64,000 nt of DNA from Fulvivirga sediminis (GCF_016757215.1 NZ_JAESIY010000010.1:62001-126000); one strand, 5' to 3'. Shown: positions 46,304-56,922, counted from the stretch's first letter. Numbers and translations are program-made. Notes: generated by a model from the sequence alone, not told the origin.

Positions 46304-47161
46304 TTAGTTAATCTTTTTCAGGTCTATTTTGAAAATAAGTGTAGAGTATGGGGCTATAGAGCCGGCTCCACTACTGCCATAGGCATATTTAGACGGCAAG
46401 AACATGGTTATAGAGCCACCCTCACTAACATAGGGCATCAGTATCTGCCACCCTTTTATAAGGTTACTCAAATTAAAAGACGAAGTGCCACTATCAAAGG
46501 TTTCTCCATTAAGGAAGGTGCCTTTGTAGGTTACATTTACTGAACTTGATGAGGTTGGGAAGTTGTCATTTCCTTCTTTTTCAATAATGTACATAAGACC
46601 TGTTTCTTCATCTACTTCGGCTGTTAAGTCTTTGTCATCTAAATATTTACGGATCACCATTTGCTCATAATCGAAAGAAGGTTGCGTGCCTCTGAAGGTT
46701 ACATCTAACCGCATAGGAGTATTGGCAGGTAAGTCACCATCAAAAGCAGCGTTAGTGCCGTATCCGTAGTAAGAAGGGATAAACATGGAGCCTTTGCTGC
46801 CTACGGTGAAGTATGGGGCCAAGATGTAGTATCCGGCTATCCATGTATTTGCTCTAATGTAAATACTATCTTTTTCATAGAATTTGTTTCCGTTTAGCAA
46901 AGTACCGGTAATGTCTACCAGTGTTACATCATCATTCGAGATCCTGTCTCCATTTCCTTTTTCATTGATGATGTATTTTAATTCAGCAGAGGAAGTATCC
47001 GTTTGGGCGCTTAGGCCGTTTTGTTTTAAGTAATTCGTTATCTCTTCTTGTTCTTGTTTATACTGATCAGCTGCATTGAAAGACTCGTCGTCATCATTAC
47101 AGCCTGTAAGAAAAAAGGTTAAGATGAGAGAAACGGATAGTATTATGGGTTTAAGTTTCAT
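46304..47161 (-). CDS. Lipoprotein with two FKBP-type peptidyl-prolyl isomerase domains
   Basis: A 285-residue lipoprotein (lipobox LTGC at about residue 20). It has two tandem FKBP-like domains, roughly residues 60-165 (LVDITGTLLNGNKFYEKD, MFIPSYYGYG) and 180-285 (VNVTYKGTFLNGETFDSGTS, MFLPSKYAYGSSG). The second keeps the usual aromatic active-site pattern; the first is diverged. It probably assists folding of periplasmic or surface proteins. It is monocistronic, with a hairpin after the stop. Confidence 0.88.
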   Translation of the reverse strand: MKLKPIILSVSLILTFFLTGCNDDDESFNAADQYKQEQEEITNYLKQNGLSAQTDTSSAELKYIINEKGNGDRISNDDVTLVDITGTLLNGNKFYEKDSIYIRANTWIAGYYILAPYFTVGSKGSMFIPSYYGYGTNAAFDGDLPANTPMRLDVTFRGTQPSFDYEQMVIRKYLDDKDLTAEVDEETGLMYIIEKEGNDNFPTSSSSVNVTYKGTFLNGETFDSGTSSFNLSNLIKGWQILMPYVSEGGSITMFLPSKYAYGSSGAGSIAPYSTLIFKIDLKKIN

Positions 47162-47269
47162 ATGTATTTAATAATTGATTAAATGAATTAGAATATATAG
47201 CATTTTGTAATATGCAATTTTGCATAATTTTAATGAATATATTTTCTAGTCATTTACACTTTAAGTGTT

Positions 47270-47830
47270 TTAAAGGTTCCAATCCCAGCCAATGATATGC
47301 CATTCATCAGTGATGTCTTTAAAAGTATGTATAGTCTTGAAGCCTACTTTTTCATGAGCTCTGATAGACCTTGGGTTGCTAGACGAAACCTCTGTGAGGC
47401 AAATATCATATTTATGTGAATAGCTCTTTTTTTGCTTGTTATACAGGCTCTGAAATACTCCCATGCCTCGGTGCGATTTGGCTACACAAACCTGACCCAT
47501 CACATAATAATTGCAGTCACTAAGCTTTTTGTTTTTATATGTAATATCTTCAAAAGCTTCAAACATGGGGGTGAGCACAGGTAGCAGGTATTTAAACTCT
47601 TTTACCATCACCAAGGCGTAGCCTATCACTTTATTGTTATCAATGGCTATTACCTGGCTCGCTTTTTCATTCATTTGCCTAAGTATTGATAAGGTGTGCT
47701 TTACAGTGACAAAACCTTCGGTACTTTTGGTCTCTGAACTCACATTTGCTAGATGATTTTCTCTTTGAAGATCAAGAATGCCTAGCAGATCCTCATCATT
47801 ATCAGCAAGTTTTGTTGTTATAGTTGTCAA
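47270..47830 (-). CDS. GNAT family N-acetyltransferase
   Basis: A 186-residue GNAT with acetyl-CoA binding region VMGQVCVAKSHRGMGVFQSL (the R/QxxGxG/A motif as SHRGMGVF) and the terminal VGFKTIHTF strand. No ATG lies near the start; the frame begins with TTG 47830. The acyl acceptor is unknown. No operon partner is evident. Confidence 0.83.
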   Translation of the reverse strand: MTTITTKLADNDEDLLGILDLQRENHLANVSSETKSTEGFVTVKHTLSILRQMNEKASQVIAIDNNKVIGYALVMVKEFKYLLPVLTPMFEAFEDITYKNKKLSDCNYYVMGQVCVAKSHRGMGVFQSLYNKQKKSYSHKYDICLTEVSSSNPRSIRAHEKVGFKTIHTFKDITDEWHIIGWDWNL

Positions 47831-47871
47831 TCATTTAAGGGTTGATTTGTAACTAATTTAAATGATTACAA

Positions 47872-48738
47872 TTATTTTAAATAATTCAGTGGTGAAATAA
47901 TTTCATAATTAGGGTTTTCTTCAAAAAGATCTTGAAGTACACCAATATGTGCCTGTCCAAACATGATGAGCAACCGCTTTTTGTCAGTTTTAAGCTGAGT
48001 ATTGAGGATGTTGGAGTAGATTTTTAGGTTTCTATTGTAAAACAAGGTGATATATTCGGCTCCGATGTACTTATTATCTATTTCGCCAATATCTACAGTG
48101 TTTATGCCATCACTAAACTCCCCGTTCATTACGTAAGCAGGCAGGTTATAAAACAGGTGATGGGTCAAGTCAATGATTTCAGGTTTGTTTATGTATTTGA
48201 TATAATCATAGATAGACATGCTGTCATTTTGTACGCTTTGCTTTAATGGTCTGGCGGTAGTTTGGAGCTTTTTTAAACCATCCATAAATAGATCGAAATG
48301 GTCACCGCTTTTAAGAAGCGATTGGGAGGTGGAATTATCATTATCAACCGCATGGATATGATCCAATCCTAACAATTTTCCAAGTCGATACCCGACCTGG
48401 TAGCTTTCTCGAGCGCCAGTTTTGTATGCTTTGAAATCAACGTTTCCTTTTAAATAGGCAGTATATAGACTGTCTTCAAAATCTTGTAGCTTAGGGTCAT
48501 CTTCTACACCAATGAAGTCTGGTTTATATTTCTTAAGGGCATTCGTCAGTTTAATGAGTTCTGCTTGCTTTTTATCACTGAAGATGTCAGAAGTAGGCGT
48601 TCCATTATCCATCTGGTTTAAATGGTCGAAGCCTACAAACATGATCTGTATTTTGTCTTGTTGCTGTGCCCGTAATTGCACGAAGAATGAGATGAATAAC
48701 GGGAGAAGGATAGTTTTTATTGGAATAGTTAATTTCAT
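47872..48738 (-). CDS. DUF5694 secreted protein (TraB/Tiki-like fold)
   Basis: A 288-residue protein with signal peptide (ends FVQLRAQ) and the DUF5694 pattern: IMFVGFDHLNQ near the start, a GVEDDPKLQDFEDSLY block, and a C-terminal IMFGQAHIGVLQDLF. These carry the acidic and His residues of the EreA/ChaN-TraB superfamily, so a hydrolase is possible. A truncated relative lies about 2.5 kb downstream at 51271-51546. Confidence 0.82.
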   Translation of the reverse strand: MKLTIPIKTILLPLFISFFVQLRAQQQDKIQIMFVGFDHLNQMDNGTPTSDIFSDKKQAELIKLTNALKKYKPDFIGVEDDPKLQDFEDSLYTAYLKGNVDFKAYKTGARESYQVGYRLGKLLGLDHIHAVDNDNSTSQSLLKSGDHFDLFMDGLKKLQTTARPLKQSVQNDSMSIYDYIKYINKPEIIDLTHHLFYNLPAYVMNGEFSDGINTVDIGEIDNKYIGAEYITLFYNRNLKIYSNILNTQLKTDKKRLLIMFGQAHIGVLQDLFEENPNYEIISPLNYLK

Positions 48739-48964
48739 GAATTAAGAATACGACTTTATTTTTAATTATCCAATTTTTTGAAATTTCTTGCTTGCTTTAG
48801 TAAACTATAAACGCACACAAGGAGAATATCATTTAGTGCCTTTTCATTCTATGTCTTTTATTTAATAAACAATATAATTATAAGATGTTTAAAGAGATAT
48901 GCCTATGGGGAGGTTTGCTTATCCGCTTAAATATATTTTTCTTTAATTCCTCAATAATGAATGG

Positions 48965-50017
48965 ATGGTGAGTAGACTAAAAAAGGCTTTTATAAAATCA
49001 GAATCTGGAATAGATATTTTGAAATTCAAGATCAAGGAGAAGCTGAAACTGAATAATCCCGTTTTTATTTATCCTTATCGAGGCTTTGGAACTTCTGAGC
49101 TGGTTCATCTACACGGTCGGATTCTTGAAAAAGAAGATATCATTCATGAGCCATCAGACCTGCCAGATACGACTTGGACCAATCTGAAGAAGGTATGGAA
49201 GAGGTATGAGAGCGATGAGGTGCCAGGTGTGGAGGTCAAAGGTCTGTTATATGGTGTAGAGGCTAGTGCTGTAAGTGATGATGAAGGATATTTCACTTTA
49301 AGATTCACCAACTTAGATCCTACAAAACTTACCAATGGATGGCATACGGTAGACCTCAAAATTACTGATATGCCATTTGATATTGAGTTTATTGAAACGG
49401 CCACCGCCGAAGTTGTTATTTCTGATCAGCAGAAGAAGTTCGGAATAATTTCAGATATAGATGATACTATAATTCAAAGCGATATACTGAAGCCACTGAA
49501 AATGATATCTAATGTGCTTTTTAAAAATGCAAAAAAAAGGATACCATTTGAAGGGGTGCAGGAGCTGTATAAGAGGCTTTCCTGTAATTATTTGCATCCG
49601 CTACTTTTTGTTTCAGGAAGTTCATACAATCTTTTTGATATGCTCACCAATTTTTGTGAGCATCATGGCATACCTAAGGCTCCGTTTATTATGAGAGATT
49701 TGGGCTTTGGGCCGGATCAGTGGCTTAAGCAAGACTCACAGGAGTATAAGAAACAAAGTATTGAGCTGATTTTAAATATTTTTCCAAATCTAAACTTTGT
49801 TTTAATTGGAGACAGCGGTGAAAAAGATCCGGAGATCTATCTTGATATTCATGAGTGCTATCCTGGGAGAGTGATGGCTATTTATATTCGACATGTTCAT
49901 TCTGACTTGAGGCGAAATGAAATAGATGAAAGAGTGAAAGGTCTGGATATTCCCTTTCTACTTATGCAGAGTTCTCAGGAGGCTATTGACCATGCTGCTA
50001 AAGTGGGCTGGATCTAA
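48965..50017 (+). CDS. App1-like phosphatidate phosphatase domain protein (DUF2183)
   Basis: A 350-residue soluble protein. An N-terminal beta-rich domain (VFIYPYRGFGTSELVHLHGR) precedes a HAD-like catalytic domain with FGIISDIDDTIIQSD, LFVSGSSYNLF and LIGDSGEKDPEIY, the App1/DUF2183 signatures. Yeast App1 dephosphorylates phosphatidate. The bacterial role is not clear. Its stop overlaps the next minus-strand gene by 4 nt. Confidence 0.87.
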   Translation: MVSRLKKAFIKSESGIDILKFKIKEKLKLNNPVFIYPYRGFGTSELVHLHGRILEKEDIIHEPSDLPDTTWTNLKKVWKRYESDEVPGVEVKGLLYGVEASAVSDDEGYFTLRFTNLDPTKLTNGWHTVDLKITDMPFDIEFIETATAEVVISDQQKKFGIISDIDDTIIQSDILKPLKMISNVLFKNAKKRIPFEGVQELYKRLSCNYLHPLLFVSGSSYNLFDMLTNFCEHHGIPKAPFIMRDLGFGPDQWLKQDSQEYKKQSIELILNIFPNLNFVLIGDSGEKDPEIYLDIHECYPGRVMAIYIRHVHSDLRRNEIDERVKGLDIPFLLMQSSQEAIDHAAKVGWI

Positions 50018-50493
50018 AAATAATTTGCGCTCAGCTTAAATCGTTTGCCAATCTTATATTTTCTTTTTTTAAGATATTTAATAGCGAAGGCCGTCGAAAT
50101 GAGTACTCCGGAAGCTATTAACACACCAGGATTCCAGGTGCCTTTCTGGTCATTGATAACGGTTTCGTTAAACCGATCTAAAAAGGGGAGAAGCACCCCT
50201 GCAGTTAATAATTTATAGTGAAAATTCTTATTGAAAGATTTTTGTGAGTAAATCACTTCGATCTCACTCACATCAACCTTAGCTTGCTCAACAACTATCT
50301 CATTTGACTCTGCTTTTACAGCGTTTAACTTACCGGTATAAATATCTTTATCCCCTTTCAGTTTAAAGGCAATGACATCATCTATAAAAAACTCTTCTTT
50401 CACTTTATTGGATTGCTTTCTCACAATGAGGTGAGATTGGCTGAAAGCTGTAAGTTGAATAAGTAATAGTAAGGTTAAAGTGAGAAGTTTCAA
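50014..50493 (-). CDS. Secreted or membrane-associated protein of unknown function
   Basis: A 159-residue protein with a signal peptide (LLLLIQLTAFSQ end), a beta-rich middle (DDVIAFKLKGDKDIYTGKL, EIEVIYSQKSF), and a possible C-terminal hydrophobic segment (PGVLIASGVLISTAFAIKYL). The start codon is TTG 50493; no ATG is nearby. I do not recognise the family. It is convergent with the App1-like gene. Confidence 0.65.
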   Translation of the reverse strand: MKLLTLTLLLLIQLTAFSQSHLIVRKQSNKVKEEFFIDDVIAFKLKGDKDIYTGKLNAVKAESNEIVVEQAKVDVSEIEVIYSQKSFNKNFHYKLLTAGVLLPFLDRFNETVINDQKGTWNPGVLIASGVLISTAFAIKYLKKRKYKIGKRFKLSANYF

Positions 50494-50597
50494 TTTTATT
50501 ATTACTAGGTAATTGTAGTGGTTAACGAGAAGATGACATTTATATTATTTGTAGCTATGTTTATGTTTAATTATAGCAATAATTATTTGTCTCCCTC

Positions 50598-50800
50598 TTA
50601 TTTTAAAAGCTTCAAAGCAGTAATAATTAAAATAATTGGAAGAAGAGTTGTGATAATTATGCCTGTGATCCATATAATGAGTGCCTTTTCTATTGTTAGA
50701 AATAAGAATAGCATTAAATATGGCGCCTAGATTTAATACCCATTTAGGTTTTCTTATTTGGCTTATTTATGAACTGTTAATTAAGCGATTATTAAAAGTT
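50598..50800 (-). pseudogene. Degraded copy of a small membrane protein gene
   Basis: Translating the minus strand in two frames gives fragments ISQIRKPKWVLNLGAIFNAIL (first frame) and WITGIIITTLLPIILIITAL ending at a TAA (50598-50600, second frame). Both match the intact open frame at 52626-52916 (YISRINRLILSLGAIINSLI ... WITGLIALIFIPLIIIILVV). The frame change and an in-frame TAA upstream show the copy is broken. It lies directly upstream of a degraded DinB copy, as the intact frame lies upstream of an intact DinB. Confidence 0.65.
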
Positions 50801-50809
50801 AATATAGAT

Positions 50810-51280
50810 ATGAATTCAAATAACCAACCCATTATTACTCAACTGACACAACTACTAACTGTAGGTAACGCCCACGCCTCTTTTGAGCAAGCCGTAGCTG
50901 ATTTGCCTGAGGAATATCGAGGTAAGCGCCCTGATGGATTGCCTTACAGTATTTGGGAGTTAGTAGAGCATTTACGTATCGCTCAGCATGATATTCTGGA
51001 TTTTTCGATCAATCCTGATTATAAGGAAATGGCTTGGCCGGATGATTACTGGCCTGAAAATCAAACTCCTGAAAAGGCGGATGCCTGGCACACATCTATC
51101 AAACAGATTCAAGAAGATAAGTAGAAATTTGTAGAGGTAATATCAGATCCAAAGGCCGATTTATATACACCCTTCTAACATGGCAGTGGCCAAAATTTAT
51201 TAAGGGAGGCTCTTCTTATCGCTGATCATAATAGCTATCATGTAGGCCAAATAATAGTGGTTAGAAGGCTGTCTTCATAG
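50810..51280 (+). pseudogene. DinB family gene with two in-frame stop codons
   Basis: From ATG 50810 the protein matches the intact DinB gene at 52933 along nearly its whole length (QAVADLPEEYRGKRPDGLPY, WPDDYWPEN...). It is broken by TAG at 51122-51124 and TAA at 51176-51178 with no frameshift. After the stops homology resumes ([20 protein letters not shown]) and runs to 51271, where sequence switches to a DUF5694 remnant. The intact copy continues RRLLGQWG; this one reads RRLSS then stop. It is clearly a decayed duplicate. Confidence 0.88.
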
Positions 51281-51546
51281 GCTTGTTTTTTAGGATCAAC
51301 TTCTGTTCCTATCTTATTAAGAGCGTATGATTTTAATGCTTTAGCTAATCGTATTATTTCTTTCTGATTTTTGGCGCTTAGCACATCAGAGGCTTCAGTA
51401 TCATTATATATTTGATTGAGATAATCAAAGCCAATAAACATGATTTGTGTTTTCGTTGATGATTGACCGTGACTGTTTGAGATGGTTAAGAAGGGGACTG
51501 CATAAAGAAATGCAAGTGCAAATATTTTAATAATTACATTTTTGAG
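51271..51546 (-). pseudogene. Truncated DUF5694 gene remnant
   Basis: The minus-strand frame encodes a signal-peptide-like KNVIIKIFALAFLYAVPFL segment, then QIMFIGFDYLNQ matching the start of the intact DUF5694 protein (QIMFVGFDHLNQ), and runs to YEDSLL (intact: FEDSLY). There it ends at the junction with the DinB remnant, so the C-terminal two-thirds are lost. At the expected start the codon is CTC, not ATG, so the gene is probably dead. The longest Met-initiated frame is 51441-51238. Confidence 0.75.
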
Positions 51547-51708
51547 TAATCCATTAAAGTAGGTAACAATTATCCTTTTACAATAAAAAATACTGAATAA
51601 TGTAATGTGTGGGTCATGATTTATATTGTATTCATTTTTTATATGATAAAGTGGGTTACTTAAAAATACTGCTACTTATAAACTTTGTAAATACTAAACA
51701 ATATTAAT

Positions 51709-52617
51709 ATGAAGACAAGATTACTAATATGTGGGTTATTGTTTATTACTGGTATAAGCCTCGCGCAAAAGTATAAGGTGAAGAAAGATGTTCTTTACAA
51801 AGACAAAGTAGTAATTGGGAAAGTGACTGGTAAAGTAAAAGAGTTTACAGTTTTTGATAATAATGATGCCCCTATATTGCATGCTAATCAGGGCTATTTT
51901 AAGGCCAGGATTCCGGGTCAAAAAGATATTTTATGGATGGATCTTGAATTTCCCGCTTTAGACAAGAAGGTGAGGATCAATAGTATGACATATTGGAGTG
52001 TGAAGAATTTCTTAAATGTAGAACTTTTTGGCAAGGGAGTACATCTGTATGATGATGGTTTTAATACGAACGACATTGACACTTTTGTAGATGTAGCTGA
52101 AAAAGTACGAAAAGATACCATGGAGGTGGTTGAAGTGCTTAATTATTACAATGTAGCGTTGTCTAAATTAGGAATGCCTAAAAAGCCAGACGCCTCTTTG
52201 TATTTTGAGAAAATCTATAATTCCAGGAACTATTGGATTTATCAAATCTATAGGAATGAAGGTGAAGAGGGAGAGGAGAAGAGATCTATCAAGATAGGTA
52301 AAATGGAGTTCTCTGGAGTAGCAGATCGTTCTATTGCCAGTTCCACAGGAAGCGGTAAAAAAGTAAATGAAATGAAGATTTACCGAAAATTAATAGCTGA
52401 AGTAACAGGGCCAGATTCTAAGTATTTAGAGTATACCGATGGAAATTATTTGTTGGCAGCCACTATTGATTTAAATGATGCATTAGGTGAGCTTTATTTG
52501 TATCAAGATGGTGAATATATGTCGAGAATGAAATATGAGGTAAAAACAGGTGATAAATCTGAAGGAACTATCGGTAAATCAGTAGCTAATTGGATGTTTA
52601 GCCATGGTTATTTGTAA
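51709..52617 (+). CDS. Secreted protein of unknown function
   Basis: A 302-residue protein with a signal peptide (ends GISLAQ). The N-terminal half repeats short VxxKDKVVIGKVTGKVKEF-type strands, and the middle has EGEEGEEKRSIKIGKMEF. No family is recognised. It lies between the two copies of the duplicated DinB segment but itself has only one copy. It looks intact. Confidence 0.68.
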   Translation: MKTRLLICGLLFITGISLAQKYKVKKDVLYKDKVVIGKVTGKVKEFTVFDNNDAPILHANQGYFKARIPGQKDILWMDLEFPALDKKVRINSMTYWSVKNFLNVELFGKGVHLYDDGFNTNDIDTFVDVAEKVRKDTMEVVEVLNYYNVALSKLGMPKKPDASLYFEKIYNSRNYWIYQIYRNEGEEGEEKRSIKIGKMEFSGVADRSIASSTGSGKKVNEMKIYRKLIAEVTGPDSKYLEYTDGNYLLAATIDLNDALGELYLYQDGEYMSRMKYEVKTGDKSEGTIGKSVANWMFSHGYL

Positions 52618-52625
52618 TACAGAGT

Positions 52626-52916
52626 TTAATGATTGAGGAATAATTTCATCTGTTTTTTTAGTAAACTAACAACTAAGATTATAATAATGAGTGGAATAAA
52701 TATCAGAGCTATTAATCCTGTGATCCAGTTATCAGTTTTATGATCGTCTCTTATATAATGCGATAGAGATCTAAAAGCAGGATTTATGAGGCTGTTAATA
52801 ATTGCTCCTAATGAAAGTATCAGTCGGTTTATTCTGGATATGTAGCTATTTTTTAACTGTACGGTGCTGAGGTTGTTTAGTGTATGAACCCTTCCTAAGA
52901 TAATTAAGAAGGCAAT
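52626..52916 (-). pseudogene. Small membrane protein frame without a start codon
   Basis: An open minus-strand frame of 96 codons, closed by stops at both ends, contains no ATG, GTG or TTG in frame. It encodes SRINRLILSLGAIINSLI, a polar stretch (SHYIRDDHKTDNW) and a clear membrane segment ITGLIALIFIPLIIIILVV ending LKKQMKLFLNH. A second, frameshifted copy exists at 50598-50800, so the frame was once a real gene. It may have lost its start, use an unusual start such as ATT or CTG, or be a 5'-truncated remnant. Confidence 0.55.
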
Positions 52917-52932
52917 TTAAAAATATACTACA

Positions 52933-53412
52933 ATGAACAACCAAATTAAATCATTAATAGAGCAGGTTTCTTCACTTTTAAAAGGAGGCAACGCCCATGT
53001 TACTTTAGAACAGGCAGTGGCTGATTTGCCCGCAGAGTATCGAGGTAAAAGGCCAGACGGGCTGCCATATAGCGTGTGGGAGCTGGTGGAGCATATGCGA
53101 TTAGCGCAGGCAGATATTCTTGATTTTTCAACAAATGCCAATTATGAAACCTGGAATTGGCCAGATGATTACTGGCCTGCTGATGCGGCACCGGCCAGTG
53201 AAGAAGAGTGGCAAAATTCTCTAACTCAGATCAAGGAGGACAGAGATAAATATATAGCCCTTATTTCAGATCCTGAAGTTGATTTATATACACCCTTCAA
53301 ACATGGCAGTGGACAAAATCTTCTCAGAGAAGCATTATTGATAGCTGATCATAATAGCTATCATGTAGGGCAAATTATAGTGGTTAGAAGGCTGTTGGGA
53401 CAGTGGGGCTAG
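52933..53412 (+). CDS. DinB family protein (intact copy)
   Basis: A 159-residue four-helix DinB/YfiT-like protein. Metal-ligand His residues are in WELVEHMRLAQ and [12 protein letters not shown], and the domain length is normal. DinB superfamily members are metal-binding enzymes such as thiol transferases, and some are DNA-damage induced; the specific role here is unknown. A degraded paralogue lies 2.1 kb upstream. Translation starts at ATG 52933. Confidence 0.87.
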   Translation: MNNQIKSLIEQVSSLLKGGNAHVTLEQAVADLPAEYRGKRPDGLPYSVWELVEHMRLAQADILDFSTNANYETWNWPDDYWPADAAPASEEEWQNSLTQIKEDRDKYIALISDPEVDLYTPFKHGSGQNLLREALLIADHNSYHVGQIIVVRRLLGQWG

Positions 53413-53476
53413 CCAAGGAAGAGTTTTATAGTATTGAGATTTGGTGGTAAAATTAAATCTCAATACTTACTCAAAA

Positions 53477-53977
53477 TTATTCTTTTACATAGGTGACAAA
53501 GTCAAAGCTATAGGCATGTTTTTCGTCTTTTGCATGAGGAATTCTTTCTTTTTCTATCCATTCCAGCTTGTTGAAAGTAGGAAAAAAGGCATCTCCATCA
53601 AATGAAGCATGAATTTCGGTAAGATACATCACGTCAGCATGTTGTAAGCCTAGCTCGTATATTTGACCGCCTCCAATGATAAATACCTCAGGTTCATTGT
53701 TCTTTCTGGCTATTTCAAGCGCATCTTCTAGTGAATGAACAATCTCTACTCCATCAGCCGTCCAGTCATTATTTTTAGTCATAACAATATTGGTACGGTT
53801 AGGCAGAGGGCGATATTTCTCAGGGATAGACTCAAAATTTTTTCTTCCCATAATAACATGGTGGCCAGACGTTTTTTCCATGAAAAAACGCATGTCATCC
53901 GGTAAATCCCAAACCATGTCATTGTCTTTTCCTATCACAAAATTTTCGGCTATAGCCGCTATCATTGATATTTTCAT
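53477..53977 (-). CDS. folA: Dihydrofolate reductase
   Basis: A 166-residue type I DHFR. Signature residues are IAENFVIGKDNDMVWDLPDDM with the catalytic Asp in WDLPDDM, MGRKNFES (NADPH), and VFIIGGGQIYEL. It reduces dihydrofolate to tetrahydrofolate with NADPH. Full length, no anomaly. The formyltransferase gene upstream on the same strand uses a folate product, but an 80-bp gap separates them. Confidence 0.95.
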   Translation of the reverse strand: MKISMIAAIAENFVIGKDNDMVWDLPDDMRFFMEKTSGHHVIMGRKNFESIPEKYRPLPNRTNIVMTKNNDWTADGVEIVHSLEDALEIARKNNEPEVFIIGGGQIYELGLQHADVMYLTEIHASFDGDAFFPTFNKLEWIEKERIPHAKDEKHAYSFDFVTYVKE

Positions 53978-54056
53978 TCGCTTATTTAATTATTAAAAAA
54001 TATTTTCACCTCAAGAAACAGTCTCATAAGAAACTGAATTTTACTATTCAGGGTTA

Positions 54057-54986
54057 TTAATTCACCTGATTTCCTCTTAAAAAATCTTCAATGTTCATTC
54101 TCTTTTTTCCTTGTATCTGGAGCTCTTTCACATTAATGGCGCCATCTGCAGTTCTAAAGCGAAGGTACGTTTTATTGTCACTATCATATTGTCCTGGCAC
54201 TAAGGATTTTAGTCTTTCATCTAAAGGGGTTTTTTCTACGATAAAAACTTTGAGATTTTTATCGAGAATCTCCGTCCAGGCAGCAGGGTAAGGAGAGAGG
54301 CCTCTTATAAAGTTGTACACCATTTCTGTAGGCTGATCCCATTTTATCTCACAAGTTTCCCTGAAAATTTTCGGCGCTGATTTCAATTCCTGGCTTTCGT
54401 CCTGATTTATTTGCGGATAACTATCAGCTTGAATAGCTTCTACAGTTTTTAATACCAATTTAGAGCCTAGCTGCATTAAGCGTTCATACAGATCTCCTAC
54501 AGTATCATTTTCACGTATGGCTTCTTTTTCTTGAAAAATGATTTTGCCCGTATCTATTTCATGCTGTAGAAAGAAGGTACTCACACCCGTTTCTTTTTCA
54601 CCATTTATAATGGCCCAGTTAATAGGAGCGGCACCTCTATATTGTGGTAATAAAGAAGCGTGTAGGTTAAAAGTGCCTATTTCCGGCATATTCCATACTA
54701 CTTCTGGCAGCATACGGAAGGCTACTACTATCTGCAGGTTAGCATTGTAGCTTTTTAGCTCTTCTATAAACTCTGGTGCTTTTAGATTAGTAGGTTGAAG
54801 TACAGGGATATTATGTTTTACTGCACAATCTTTCACCGGGGAAGTAGTCAGTTTCTGTCCTCTGCCTTTAGGCTTATCAGGAGCAGTAATTACCGCTACC
54901 ACATTAAATTGATGCTCTACTAAAATTTCAAGTGATGGCACGGCAAATTCTGGCGTACCCATATATATTATTCTAAGGTCTTTCAT
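54057..54986 (-). CDS. fmt: Methionyl-tRNA formyltransferase
   Basis: A 309-residue Fmt with the N-terminal formyltransferase domain (MGTPEFAVPSLEIL, FNLHASLLPQYRGAAPINW, GVSTFFLQHEIDTGKI with catalytic Asn, His and Asp) and the C-terminal tRNA-binding domain (FIRGLSPYPAAWTEI). It formylates Met-tRNAfMet for initiation. An upstream 59-residue frame ends 4 nt into the start codon (ATGA), suggesting coupling. Confidence 0.95.
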   Translation of the reverse strand: MKDLRIIYMGTPEFAVPSLEILVEHQFNVVAVITAPDKPKGRGQKLTTSPVKDCAVKHNIPVLQPTNLKAPEFIEELKSYNANLQIVVAFRMLPEVVWNMPEIGTFNLHASLLPQYRGAAPINWAIINGEKETGVSTFFLQHEIDTGKIIFQEKEAIRENDTVGDLYERLMQLGSKLVLKTVEAIQADSYPQINQDESQELKSAPKIFRETCEIKWDQPTEMVYNFIRGLSPYPAAWTEILDKNLKVFIVEKTPLDERLKSLVPGQYDSDNKTYLRFRTADGAINVKELQIQGKKRMNIEDFLRGNQVN

Positions 54987-55162
54987 GTGCTATTTCGTTT
55001 GTGAGGTGCAGGCATCATATGCCTCAGCCTGACCCTATTAAAGGCTCGTTTGAGTAATCGGTTATTTGGTTCAAGCAATAATTTGCTTCCTTTTGCTTTT
55101 ATTAAAGGCAAAATATCTGCAAAGATTTGCTCTTCAGGTGGTCTTTCCAAGGAGCTATACAT
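54983..55162 (-). CDS. Small ORF (59 aa) coupled to fmt
   Basis: From ATG 55162 a 59-residue frame runs to TGA at 54985-54983, overlapping the fmt start as ATGA. The product is basic and partly helical (IFADILPLIKAKGSKLLLEP, NNRLLKRAFNRVRLRHMMP). The 4-nt overlap is a classic coupling arrangement, and AAGGA-like purines lie about 7 nt before the start. I do not recognise the protein, so it is a candidate gene only. Confidence 0.5.
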   Translation of the reverse strand: MYSSLERPPEEQIFADILPLIKAKGSKLLLEPNNRLLKRAFNRVRLRHMMPAPHKRNST

Positions 55163-55255
55163 AAATTTCCTTGTAATCCTTTGGTATTAGTAGTACATGC
55201 TAATGATTTAATTACTTTCTTTGCAGTTTGTTTTAGGCCATAAATAAACTATTAA

Positions 55256-56878
<1,623 letters not shown>

Positions 56879-56897
56879 AAGCTTAAATTGATAAGTG

Positions 56898-56922
56898 AAA
56901 GGCCTCGAAAGAGGCCTTTTTT
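56898..56922 (+). terminator. Intrinsic terminator of the ABC-F gene
   Basis: A 9-bp stem (AAAGGCCTC / GAGGCCTTT) with a GAAA tetraloop and a T-run. It lies between the ABC-F stop and the ATG at 56945, which rules out an earlier start for the next gene. Confidence 0.88.

Noticed and set aside
46006-46543. Plus-strand frames over the hydroxylase and FKBP genes
   Set aside because: They are antisense shadows of well-supported minus-strand genes with clear family motifs.
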